From: Microbulbifer elongatus
GTDB lineage: Bacteria; Pseudomonadota; Gammaproteobacteria; Pseudomonadales; Cellvibrionaceae
Assembly: GCF_021165935.1 (NCBI RefSeq)
Contig: NZ_CP088953.1
Coordinates: forward strand, 1,307,001 to 1,371,000
Direction: 5' to 3'
Length of the DNA stretch: 64,000 nt
Shown here piece by piece: positions 1-8,100 of this stretch (within the stretch, counting starts at the first letter, position 1; each line of letters opens with the position of its first letter). The notes beneath the pieces are model-generated. The model did not search any database. It saw only the letters and a list, made by a program, of their open reading frames with translations, and was not told where the DNA came from. The position numbers and the translations under genes were made by a program.

Positions 1-495
1 TGGGCCGCGGCCTATCTTCCCCTGACCATTCGTCGCGAACCATTCCTGATTGGCCGCCAGCACTTTGTGGAAGACGGCATACAGAAAACACGGCGTGTCA
101 TTCACATCGACCTGGATAATCCCCGGGTCAACCGTAAGCGTGGGGAGCCTTTGTTTCTGGAATACGGAGGGAGTTCTCCGTTTCTCGATGGCGTGTCGGA
201 GATGCTGGAAGCGATCCACCAGGGAGTCGAACAGAGCGAAAAGTTTATCCGCCAGCTGCAGATTCACGGATTGCTAGAACCCTGCACCATGGACATCACC
301 CTGAACAACGGCGAAACCAATCAGTTGAAGGGTTTCTACACCATTGATGAGCCGCGTCTGCGCGCACTGAATGCGGAAGACCTCAGTGAGCTCCATCAGG
401 CAGGGTTCCTGGAGGCCATCTATATGGTGCTGGCGTCCCAGTCGCAGATGCGGCAACTGATCGATGAGAAGAATCGCCGCTGCTGTGGGGGATAA
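1..495 (+). CDS. SapC family protein (5' end missing)
   Basis: The frame is open from the first base, so the start lies before the window; about 164 C-terminal residues are seen of a family usually near 240. The segment YLPLTIRREPFLIG followed by a short hydrophilic, mostly helical region resembles the SapC family found beside TonB receptors and tryptophan halogenases in Caulobacter, Xanthomonas and Cellvibrionales. Despite the name, this family is not the SapC permease of peptide transport: no membrane segments are visible. The role is unknown. It is the first gene of a SapC/cupin-like/halogenase trio and is followed, 19 bases after its stop, by the cupin-like gene, suggesting one operon. 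The matching TonB receptor is probably just upstream of the window. Confidence 0.75.
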   Translation, partial: WAAAYLPLTIRREPFLIGRQHFVEDGIQKTRRVIHIDLDNPRVNRKRGEPLFLEYGGSSPFLDGVSEMLEAIHQGVEQSEKFIRQLQIHGLLEPCTMDITLNNGETNQLKGFYTIDEPRLRALNAEDLSELHQAGFLEAIYMVLASQSQMRQLIDEKNRRCCGG

Positions 496-514
496 CCTGA
501 CCGGAGATGATGCA

Positions 515-1558
515 ATGAATGCGTGCGTACAGCCATTTATTGAGACCGCAGATCTGGCGGTCGCCGATGAAACCCATGAGATTACGCCGGACAATGTGCT
601 CGAGTCTCTGAGCGGCGTCACCCGCCCTCGCATTCTGCGCAATTACTGCGCCCATTTTCCCGCGGTGCGCGCCGGTACGCAGTCCGCGGAGAAAATGGTG
701 GAATACCTTCTGAACCACTACAGTGGGCAACCGGTGAATGGGTGCTATGGCGCCCCGGAAACGGAAGGACGGGTGTTTTACAACGAGGATCTCACTGGCT
801 TCAATTTTGAATCCCGCAGAGTGCCTCTGGACGCGTTACTGGATGATATCCTGTCCACTGCGCAGAGTGCGCAGAAACCTATGCGCTATATGCCGTCCAG
901 CGAGGTTTCCTACTGGTTTCCAACGTTTGCCGGAGAAAATAATGCCGGTGTCGCCGGTGTTTCTCCCATCGGGTCTCTGTGGCTCGGGAACCGCGTTCGC
1001 ATCGCCGCCCATTACGACTTCCCCAATAATCTGGCCTGCAATATTGCCGGGCGACGACGCTTCACTCTGCTGCCTCCGGAGCAGATTGCCAATCTGTACC
1101 CGGGACCCCTGGAGTTTGCCCCGGGTGGACAGGAAATCAGCCTGGTGGATTTTTACCAGCCGGACTTCACGCGCTTCCCCCGTTTCCGCAAGGCGCTCGA
1201 CAGCGCATACCTCGCCGAGCTGAACCCGGGGGATGCCCTGTATATCCCGGGAATGTGGTGGCATCACGTGGAAAGTCTGGATACGCTGAATGTGCTCTAT
1301 ACCCACTGGTGGCGCGACTCCGCCGCCTACCTGGGCCGCCCAACCAACGCGTTGATGCACGCAGTGCTGGGGCTGCGTGACCTGCCAGCCCACCAGCGGG
1401 CGGCGTGGCGGGCACTGTTTGATTATTACGTATTCGACGCCGAGCCCGAGCGAGCAGAACATATCGAGCCTGCCGCGCGGGGAGTGCTCGCACAGCCCCT
1501 GTCACTGGAAATGGCGATGCAGCTGCGGGCCAGGCTACAGAATGATCTGAAACGTTAA
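515..1558 (+). CDS. Cupin-like (JmjC/cupin_8) domain protein
   Basis: A 347-residue cytoplasmic protein of the cupin_8/JmjC-like family, which often holds Fe(II)/2-oxoglutarate hydroxylases. The central fold carries an H-x-D pair (H166, D168, within AHYDFPNN) followed by FTLLPPEQ and, about 80 residues later, GMWWHHVESLD with H250/H251, as expected for the two metal-binding strands; the activity is inferred from family only. The ATG at 515 is preferred because GGAGA lies 7 bases upstream; an in-frame ATG at 464 would overlap SapC. No signal peptide. It stands between SapC and a flavin-dependent halogenase, an arrangement that recurs beside TonB receptors, so it probably acts in the same unknown modification or uptake-linked process. 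Confidence 0.8.
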   Translation: MNACVQPFIETADLAVADETHEITPDNVLESLSGVTRPRILRNYCAHFPAVRAGTQSAEKMVEYLLNHYSGQPVNGCYGAPETEGRVFYNEDLTGFNFESRRVPLDALLDDILSTAQSAQKPMRYMPSSEVSYWFPTFAGENNAGVAGVSPIGSLWLGNRVRIAAHYDFPNNLACNIAGRRRFTLLPPEQIANLYPGPLEFAPGGQEISLVDFYQPDFTRFPRFRKALDSAYLAELNPGDALYIPGMWWHHVESLDTLNVLYTHWWRDSAAYLGRPTNALMHAVLGLRDLPAHQRAAWRALFDYYVFDAEPERAEHIEPAARGVLAQPLSLEMAMQLRARLQNDLKR

Positions 1559-1606
1559 GCACAGAAGCTTGCAGAAACATCTGAAAATAAAAGAGAGAGT
1601 GCACCT

Positions 1607-3106
1607 GTGAACACAACGAGAAAAATCCGCAAGGTGGTGATTGCTGGCGGTGGAACCGCGGGCTGGATGGCCGCCGCTGCGCTGGCGAAGTTGCTGGGAA
1701 AAAACCTGGATATCCGCCTGGTCGAATCCGAGACCATCGGTACCGTGGGAGTGGGCGAGGCAACCATCCCCACTCTGCACCTTTTCCATCAGCTTCTCGG
1801 AATCGACGAGCGGGAAATGATGGCGGCGACCAATGCCACCTTCAAACTGGGGATCGCCTTCGAAAACTGGAAGGAAACCGGTCAGGACTACATCCACTCC
1901 TTTGGTGCCGCCGGTAAGGATTGCTGGGCGTGCAATTTCAGCCACTTCTGGGTCCGAGGTCGGGAATTGGGTATCGCACACGACATTGGCGATTACACCA
2001 GGGAACATCTCGCGGCACGAATGGGGCGCTACGCCGTGTCGCCGCGCAGTGAGCGCACCCATGCCTATCACTTTGATGCGAGCCTGTACGCAAAGTATCT
2101 ACGCACGCTGGCAGAAAAATACGGCGTAGTGCGCATTGAAGGAAAGATCGATCAGGTGCAGTTGGATCATCACAGCGGATATATCCAGTCCCTGCGGCTG
2201 GAGAACGGTGAAACCCTGGAAGGTGACCTGTTTATTGACTGCACGGGTTTTCGTGGATTGTTGATCGATCAGGCATTACATACCGGATTTGACGACTGGG
2301 GGCACTGGTTGCCGTGCGATCGCGCGGTCGCTGTGCAGACCGGGAAGTCTGAAAACCCGGTGCCCTATACCCGATCCATCGCAAGGGAGTCCGGATGGCA
2401 GTGGCGCATTCCGTTGCAGTCCCGCACGGGCAATGGCCTGGTGTATTGCAGCCACTATATGGATGAAGAGCAGGCGACAAAATTGTTACTGAAAAATGTC
2501 GAGGGTGAACCGCTGAACGCCCCCCGGGTGATTCCCTTTCGCACCGGTACCCGTCGTCTGCACTGGAATAAAAACTGTATCGCTATAGGGCTTTCCAGTG
2601 GCTTTATCGAGCCACTGGAATCCACCAGCATTCATCTTATTCAGCGCAGTATTGTGCGCTTGCTCACTCTTTTTCCGTCTGACGGCATCGTGCAGACAGA
2701 TGTCGATGAATATAACCAGCTGATCCGCGAGGAAACGGAAAATGTTCGTGACTTTGTGATTCTTCATTACAAGCTCACGGACCGCATCGACTCGGAATTC
2801 TGGCGCCATTGTCGGGGCATGGCGATTCCAGAGTCACTGACACGGCGTATGGAGGTTTTTGCGCAGAGCGGCCGCGTTTACCAGAACGGCACCGAGTTAT
2901 TTGGGGAAAGTTCCTGGCTGCAGGTCATGCTTGGCCAGGGGTTGATGCCAAAGCGTTATCACCCGATCGTCGATATGATGAGTGAGCACGAACTGACAAA
3001 TTTTCTCGCCGGTATTCGTCGCCAGGTTCGCGATACGGTAGAAAGTTGGCCCAATCATATGGAATTTATTGAGCACTACTGCAGGTCAAAAACGGCGTTA
3101 GTGTGA
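1607..3106 (+). CDS. Tryptophan halogenase family protein (copy 1)
   Basis: A 499-residue flavin-dependent halogenase of the PrnA/RebH/BrvH family. Visible hallmarks are the FAD motif GGGTAGW at residues 14-20, the lysine of FKLGIAFENW (K80, equivalent to catalytic Lys79 of PrnA) and the WxWxIP motif that distinguishes halogenases from monooxygenases (W264, W266, I268, P269). The start is GTG, with a purine-rich AAGAGAGAG upstream. Members next to TonB receptors form a clade of uncertain natural substrate; BrvH and Xanthomonas relatives brominate free indoles in vitro. It ends the SapC/cupin-like/halogenase trio and is homologous to copy 2 at 16641-18146. A flavin reductase is not evident nearby. 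The substrate here is unknown. Confidence 0.88.
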   Translation: MNTTRKIRKVVIAGGGTAGWMAAAALAKLLGKNLDIRLVESETIGTVGVGEATIPTLHLFHQLLGIDEREMMAATNATFKLGIAFENWKETGQDYIHSFGAAGKDCWACNFSHFWVRGRELGIAHDIGDYTREHLAARMGRYAVSPRSERTHAYHFDASLYAKYLRTLAEKYGVVRIEGKIDQVQLDHHSGYIQSLRLENGETLEGDLFIDCTGFRGLLIDQALHTGFDDWGHWLPCDRAVAVQTGKSENPVPYTRSIARESGWQWRIPLQSRTGNGLVYCSHYMDEEQATKLLLKNVEGEPLNAPRVIPFRTGTRRLHWNKNCIAIGLSSGFIEPLESTSIHLIQRSIVRLLTLFPSDGIVQTDVDEYNQLIREETENVRDFVILHYKLTDRIDSEFWRHCRGMAIPESLTRRMEVFAQSGRVYQNGTELFGESSWLQVMLGQGLMPKRYHPIVDMMSEHELTNFLAGIRRQVRDTVESWPNHMEFIEHYCRSKTALV

Positions 3107-3155
3107 CCATGTAGGCGTTTTTGATCTCTTGCTTTGCACCATGTTTGGAGAAGTC

Positions 3156-3174
3156 TCAAAGTGGGACGACATTC
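3156..3174 (+). promoter_or_regulatory. Shared upstream motif, copy 1
   Basis: CTCAAAGTGGGACGACATT, 101 bases before the CBM56-like/DHOR gene. The core AAGTGGGRCGAY or a one-base variant recurs before GH16, GH3 and in the AraC/glk gap, always on the plus strand. A possible -10 (TAGTTT) begins about 29 bases after the first G of GTGGG. Confidence 0.45.
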
Positions 3175-3275
3175 GGCACCCCGGGTAACTAGTTTCAAAC
3201 TCGAGGTGAACCGAAACGGGCGCTGTTGCGCCCGTGCTCCAAATATTAAAAATTATGATGAAGCGAGGCTCGACC

Positions 3276-6113
3276 ATGCGTCTATTCACCAAAAGGGGCG
3301 GCACTGTTCCTGTGCCCGATATTCCCCTGATTACCTCTACTGCGGTTGCTCTGGCACTGCTATTTCCGCTGCCTGTTCTGGCACAACAGTCCAACTTGGC
3401 AACTGGCGCAAGTGTTTCTGCCAGTACTGCTGATCTCCCCGCGAACAATGCCATTGATGGGGATACCGGCACCCGTTGGGCGTCCGCCGGACAGACCGAT
3501 CCTTCCTGGATTGCCCTTGATCTCGGTCAGCCCTACGACCTGGATCAGGTTGAAATTTTCTGGGAAGCGGCCAACCCCGAGACCTATGAAATCTGGGGCT
3601 CCAACAACGGCGTGGATTGGGCTACCCTGAGCGTGCAGACCGGCGGCCAGTTCGGGCATCGCACCGACACCGTCGACGTCAGTGGTATTTATCAGCACGT
3701 GCGCATTCAGGGGCTTACCCGCAGTGCCGGCAACTACTGGGGTTATTCCATCTGGGAACTGGGGGTATTCGGCAGCCCTGCAAACTGTGATTCCGGCTGT
3801 GTGCTGGCAGTGGATGACAGCACTTTTGAAGCACGGGTGACCGGTGGCGACATCGTAGACCTGCACTACTCTGTGAATGGCGGTGGTCAGATAAATGTCC
3901 GAATGCAGGAGTCTGCAGGTTTATGGACCTACGCAATTCCCGGTTTGAGCGACGGCGATCTTGTTACGGTTTCCTTTACAAAAATAACCGCGGGGGTGGG
4001 GCAAAATATTCCGGCCAAGGACTATGTATTTAGTGGGCCCGGGGGCTCTTCCTCGTCTTCTTCTTCCTCTTCCTCCTCCTCTTCTTCTTCCTCCTCTGGC
4101 GGTAGCTCCAGTAGCTCCAGTAGCTCCGGCGGTAGCGGTAGCGGCAGTTCCAGTAGCTCCTCCGGTGGCACTTCCTCCGGCAGTTCCTCCTCCTCGGGCG
4201 GTTCGTCTTCCGGCGCTGACCTGGGGAGTATCGTGCCCCTGTATGACGGCAGTACACCTCTGGAACCCGCCATCACGGTTGAAACACCAACGGCGTTGAT
4301 AACCCGTTTTTCCGACCGGGCTCGTGATCGCCATGCGAAAGAAGATATGTTCCAGGCGTACGATCACTACCTCAGTTTTTACTGGGAGGATCGCACCGCT
4401 TCTATCGAAATTATTGATGAAGTGGCCAAGGGTGGGGACTCGGTGCGAATGAATGTACGCACCCAGTTCAAGCTGAGTGATACCGAAGCAGAGAATCGCT
4501 GGTTTTATCGTGGCGTTGGCACCGTGGCGGAATACTGTGACAACGGAGTGATGGTGGTTGTCGATCAGTACAACTACTACAAGGAGCGTACCTATAACTG
4601 CCGGGAAGGTCGCAACATTCAGGTGGGTGACAAGCTGGAGTTTGAAATTAGTCAGTTTCTGGACCCCAGCGTGCCGAACGGTCGTGCAAATTATTACGGA
4701 ACTACGTTCCTGTATATCGTGGGTGAGGGACTGGTTCCCTGGGATGTTGGCGGCGCGACACCGTTTGGTGGAATAAAAGACTCGGTCAAAATTCCCGAGA
4801 CGGCATGGCTCGGTGGCGAAACCACAATACACGCACTGACCTCCGGTGAAACGGATAACCACTATATGCAGATGGCCACCAATCTTGGCTACGACAATGC
4901 GCAACCGTTTATGCGTGGTCGCCGGGTTCTGCACAGCTCTGCGGTCGATGGTGTTCACGATGAGAATCCCATTGATAATCCGCCCTTTGCACCGATGACA
5001 GGCCTTGCCGGGCCGCACTATATCAACGACAGTTGCGCCAGCTGTCACCAGCGCAATGGCCGTGCGGTACCGGCAGCGGTAGGCGAACCTCTGGATAAAT
5101 GGACCTTCAAGGTGGCAGCGGCCAGTGGTGCGCCCGATCCGTACCTGGGTTCCGCATTGCAGCCGAAAGCACGCAGTGGCGCCGCCAGTGAAGGACAGGT
5201 TTCCATCGCCAGCTGGAGCGAACAGAACGGCCTGCGCGCGCCGAACTATGCCTTTACCGGCGTGGTCCCGGAGCGCTTTTCCGCGCGTATTGCCCCAAGC
5301 ATTGTGGGCATGGGGCTGCTGGAAGCCATCGACGAAACTGTACTGATTGCGCTGGCCGATCCTGAAGATAGTGACAGCGATGGAATTTCCGGGCGCGTCA
5401 ACCGGGTGATTGATCCGGAAACCGGAGACACGCGTCTGGGGCGCTTTGGTTGGAAAGCCGGGGTGGCCAGTATCCGGCACCAGCTGGCTCGAGCACTCAA
5501 CACGGATATGGGGGTGATGACTTCGGTATTCCCGCAACCGGATTGCGGTAGCAGCCAGAACGACTGCGGTGCGTCCGGTGCGGAGCTGGCCGATAGCCAT
5601 CTGCAGGACCTGACCAAATACGTGGCCCTGCTCGGCGTGCGCCCGCAACGAAACTATGACGACCCTTCAGTGGTAAGCGGCCAGCAGCTGTTTACGGACA
5701 TCGGGTGCGCCAGCTGTCATACGCCCACCCACCAAACCAGTGCGCAGCATCCCTTTGCAGAACTGCGTAATCAGACCATTCACCCCTATACCGATCTGCT
5801 GTTGCACGATATGGGGCCGGGGCTTGCGGATAACCTGGGAGAAGGTGAGGCCACTGGTGCAGAGTGGCGTACGCCTGCACTCTGGGGGCTGGGCTTGTCG
5901 GCCTGTGTGACCGGTGGGGTGGAAAACCCAAGCGGCGGTCAGGGCAATGAAGTGTGTACCCCGCAGCACGGGTATCTTCACGATGGTCGGGCACGCAGTA
6001 TCGATGAGGCGATTCGCTGGCACGGCGGTGAGGGACAGGCTTCCAACGATGCCTATCAGAATCTCAGCGGTGCTCAGCAGCAGGACCTGCTGAACTTCCT
6101 GAACTCTCTCTGA
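3276..6113 (+). CDS. Secreted di-haem oxidoreductase with discoidin and CBM56-like modules
   Basis: A 945-residue exported protein. In order: signal peptide (about 1-34, ending PVLAQQ); F5/8 type C (discoidin) module (about 35-165); a CBM56-like beta-1,3-glucan-binding module (about 167-250, with VDLHYSVNGGGQINVRM); a Ser/Gly linker (about 254-315); and a C-terminal DUF1111/DHOR di-haem oxidoreductase domain with CASCH at 587 and CASCH at 811 and typical blocks such as FSARIAPSIVGMGLLEAIDE and GRFGWKAG. DHOR proteins resemble di-haem cytochrome c peroxidases; their substrate is unknown. The ATG at 3276 has AGCGAGG 9 bases upstream and begins a good signal peptide; in-frame ATGs at 3234, 3255 and 3258 also exist. 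It lies between a halogenase and a GH16 laminarinase, and carries the shared motif upstream. Inference: a redox protein targeted to laminarin. Confidence 0.85.
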   Translation: MRLFTKRGGTVPVPDIPLITSTAVALALLFPLPVLAQQSNLATGASVSASTADLPANNAIDGDTGTRWASAGQTDPSWIALDLGQPYDLDQVEIFWEAANPETYEIWGSNNGVDWATLSVQTGGQFGHRTDTVDVSGIYQHVRIQGLTRSAGNYWGYSIWELGVFGSPANCDSGCVLAVDDSTFEARVTGGDIVDLHYSVNGGGQINVRMQESAGLWTYAIPGLSDGDLVTVSFTKITAGVGQNIPAKDYVFSGPGGSSSSSSSSSSSSSSSSSGGSSSSSSSSGGSGSGSSSSSSGGTSSGSSSSSGGSSSGADLGSIVPLYDGSTPLEPAITVETPTALITRFSDRARDRHAKEDMFQAYDHYLSFYWEDRTASIEIIDEVAKGGDSVRMNVRTQFKLSDTEAENRWFYRGVGTVAEYCDNGVMVVVDQYNYYKERTYNCREGRNIQVGDKLEFEISQFLDPSVPNGRANYYGTTFLYIVGEGLVPWDVGGATPFGGIKDSVKIPETAWLGGETTIHALTSGETDNHYMQMATNLGYDNAQPFMRGRRVLHSSAVDGVHDENPIDNPPFAPMTGLAGPHYINDSCASCHQRNGRAVPAAVGEPLDKWTFKVAAASGAPDPYLGSALQPKARSGAASEGQVSIASWSEQNGLRAPNYAFTGVVPERFSARIAPSIVGMGLLEAIDETVLIALADPEDSDSDGISGRVNRVIDPETGDTRLGRFGWKAGVASIRHQLARALNTDMGVMTSVFPQPDCGSSQNDCGASGAELADSHLQDLTKYVALLGVRPQRNYDDPSVVSGQQLFTDIGCASCHTPTHQTSAQHPFAELRNQTIHPYTDLLLHDMGPGLADNLGEGEATGAEWRTPALWGLGLSACVTGGVENPSGGQGNEVCTPQHGYLHDGRARSIDEAIRWHGGEGQASNDAYQNLSGAQQQDLLNFLNSL

Positions 6114-6147
6114 GGCGAAGTACAAATCCTCGAGTACAACACCAAAG

Positions 6148-6175
6148 GGCGCGGAGCATTTTCCGCGCCTTTTTT
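6148..6175 (+). terminator. Rho-independent terminator after the DHOR gene
   Basis: GGCGCGGA (6148-6155) pairs with TCCGCGCC (6162-6169) around a 6-base loop and is followed by TTTTTT. It lies 35 bases after the DHOR stop, so GH16 is probably transcribed from its own promoter. Confidence 0.85.
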
Positions 6176-6216
6176 GTGTCCGCTATTGAAGTTTGCGTGG
6201 CCCAGGTTCTGTACCG

Positions 6217-6235
6217 GTGGAAGGTGGGGCGACGT
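6217..6235 (+). promoter_or_regulatory. Shared upstream motif, copy 2
   Basis: GTGGAAGGTGGGGCGACGT, 81 bases before the GH16 start and after the terminator. A possible -10 TACAAC follows about 29 bases after the first G of GTGGGG. See the related copies near 3160, 7955 and 12145. Confidence 0.45.
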
Positions 6236-6316
6236 CTATGGTGACAATGGGCTACAACCATGGCGCTCCCTCGGGAGCGAAACGGATAACAATAACCACA
6301 GTAAAAGGAGACAGCG

Positions 6317-7855
6317 ATGTCGAGATTTCTGAGTCGTATTTCCACCCTCGCCGTTGCGATAACGGTTGGTGGGTGTGGAGACGGCAGTTCAAACGATGGT
6401 GACATCGGGGAAACAATTGACCCGCCGGCAGTGGATACCCGCCCCGAGCAGTGTCTGGAAGACCCGATGAACTCCGGCTATTGCCTGGTGTGGGCCGACG
6501 AATTTTCTGGCAATGCCATTGACACTGAAAAATGGTCCCACGAACTAAATTGCACCGGCGGCGGAAATAATGAGGCTCAGTGCTATACCGATGCTGCGGA
6601 AAATTCCTGGGTGGCGGACGACATGCTGCATATTCGCGCGATCCGCGAAGATGCCACGGGTCCTTCCACGGTCGATGACGATCCGAATTACGACCCGGAC
6701 GACACGTCCGGTAGCGGCACCTACACCTCCGCCCGGCTGCGTACCAAGAACCTGGGCGACTGGAAATACGGCCGTTTTGAAATGCGCGCGAAGTTGCCCT
6801 TCGGCCAGGGCAGCTGGCCTGCCTTCTGGATGCTGCCCACCGACTCGGTGTATGGCGGCTGGCCACTGTCTGGCGAAATCGACATTCTCGAGTCGGTCAA
6901 TCTGAAAGTGGGCGGTGAGGACCGGATCTATGGGACCCTGCATTACGGTGGTAGCTGGCCCGGTAACAAGCACTCCGGCGAGGCGTATCAGATCCCCGGT
7001 GGTCTCAATCCCGCCGATGGCTTCCACACCTATGCGGTAGAGTGGGAAGAGGGAGAGATCCGCTGGTATGTCGATGGCGACCACTATGCTACCCAGACCA
7101 GCGCCGGCTGGTATACCACTGCGGATCTGGAAAACCCGTTGGCCCCCTTTGATCAGCGATTCCACCTGATCCTGAATCTTGCAGTGGGAGGCGACTGGCC
7201 TTCCAATGTGAACGATACCGGCATCGACGAAGCGGCGTTCCCGCAGGAGTATGTGGTTGATTACGTGCGGGTATACCAGTGCACGGAAAATGTTGAGACC
7301 GGCAAGGGGTGTGCCAGCAGTGATGGCGACTTTGTCCACAATCCCGGTCTGGAGCCGCCGCAAGCGCCCGACAGTGAAGGCGACGAGCTGGTGATTTTTG
7401 ACGGTGAGGCGAAACCCCCATACGCCTGGTATACCTGGACCGCCCACGGGGATATCAACTACACCATCGAAGACATTGGCGGCGACTATGGTCAGGTCGC
7501 CCAGATCACCTACAACACCAATCAGGGGATTGGTTTCTATCAGTCCGACAGCGCTTACGACCTGAGCGATTACACCTATGTGGAGTTTGACCTGCGGGTG
7601 CTCAACGAGCCAGCGGACACCGGCGCTGCCGGATTGACCTTCCGGGCGGATTGCGGCCATCCCTGCTCCTCCGGCGACTACCCTCTGGATATGCCCGCAC
7701 CGGATCAGTGGACGCATTTCCAGATACCGGTGCTGGATCTGGTGGAAGCTGGCCTCAATGCCGGCAGTGTCAACACGCCCTTTGTCATCTCGCCCACCTG
7801 GGACAACCAGATGGGGGCTATCCTCCAGGTCGACAATATTACCTGGACCCGCTAG
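6317..7855 (+). CDS. GH16 endo-beta-1,3-glucanase (laminarinase), lipoprotein
   Basis: A 512-residue GH16 enzyme that would cut internal beta-1,3 links of laminarin. The catalytic ExDxxE motif is intact: GEIDILESV with nucleophile E187, D189 and acid/base E192. The N-terminus has a lipoprotein signal with lipobox VGGC, so the enzyme is probably anchored in the outer membrane or at the surface. After the catalytic domain (about 45-320) comes a beta-sandwich of about 165 residues (EAKPPYAWYTW onward, ending QVDNITWT) resembling the ExoP-type galactose-binding-like domain that also ends the neighbouring GH3; it may bind glucan. An AAAAGGAGA ribosome site lies just before the ATG. It is a likely partner of the downstream GH3. 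Confidence 0.92.
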   Translation: MSRFLSRISTLAVAITVGGCGDGSSNDGDIGETIDPPAVDTRPEQCLEDPMNSGYCLVWADEFSGNAIDTEKWSHELNCTGGGNNEAQCYTDAAENSWVADDMLHIRAIREDATGPSTVDDDPNYDPDDTSGSGTYTSARLRTKNLGDWKYGRFEMRAKLPFGQGSWPAFWMLPTDSVYGGWPLSGEIDILESVNLKVGGEDRIYGTLHYGGSWPGNKHSGEAYQIPGGLNPADGFHTYAVEWEEGEIRWYVDGDHYATQTSAGWYTTADLENPLAPFDQRFHLILNLAVGGDWPSNVNDTGIDEAAFPQEYVVDYVRVYQCTENVETGKGCASSDGDFVHNPGLEPPQAPDSEGDELVIFDGEAKPPYAWYTWTAHGDINYTIEDIGGDYGQVAQITYNTNQGIGFYQSDSAYDLSDYTYVEFDLRVLNEPADTGAAGLTFRADCGHPCSSGDYPLDMPAPDQWTHFQIPVLDLVEAGLNAGSVNTPFVISPTWDNQMGAILQVDNITWTR

Positions 7856-7946
7856 ATAGACTCCGGGCGGCCCCAGCCCGTCTGTCGCGTCCCATTTTCC
7901 TGATCTACGCAGAGTGGAAAGGTGGTCTGCACCATTTTGCGATGGG

Positions 7947-7965
7947 TTGGGGAAGTGGGACGATC
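7947..7965 (+). promoter_or_regulatory. Shared upstream motif, copy 3
   Basis: TTGGGGAAGTGGGACGATC, 135 bases before GH3. It is preceded by TCTGCACCAT, resembling TTTGCACCAT before copy 1. A possible -10 TACAAA follows about 28 bases after the first G of GTGGGA. The 7856-8100 gap shows nothing else apart from the GGAACAGGAG ribosome site. Confidence 0.45.
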
Positions 7966-8100
7966 CTTTTTCCCGGAATCCGTACAAAGAAGCCTGCAAT
8001 GGTCGGGATGACTGCGCGCTGAGCGCCGTCTTCCGGCTGGATCCGGCACTAACAGCACGACAAAAACAAGTGGGAATCTGGGAACAGGAGTAGCAGGGCG

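Noticed and set aside
1..495. Reading SapC as an antimicrobial-peptide ABC permease subunit
   Set aside because: No membrane helices and no ABC partners; the name is historical for this TonB-associated family.
4035..4220. Repetitive TCC/AGC-rich stretch resembling a microsatellite or CRISPR-like array
   Set aside because: It is in frame and encodes the Ser/Gly linker between binding and haem domains; there are no spacers.
3921..5648. Long open frame on the minus strand opposite the DHOR gene (575 codons)
   Set aside because: It mirrors the codon structure of the real gene, including the Ser/Gly linker, has no family similarity and no ribosome site; it is an antisense shadow.
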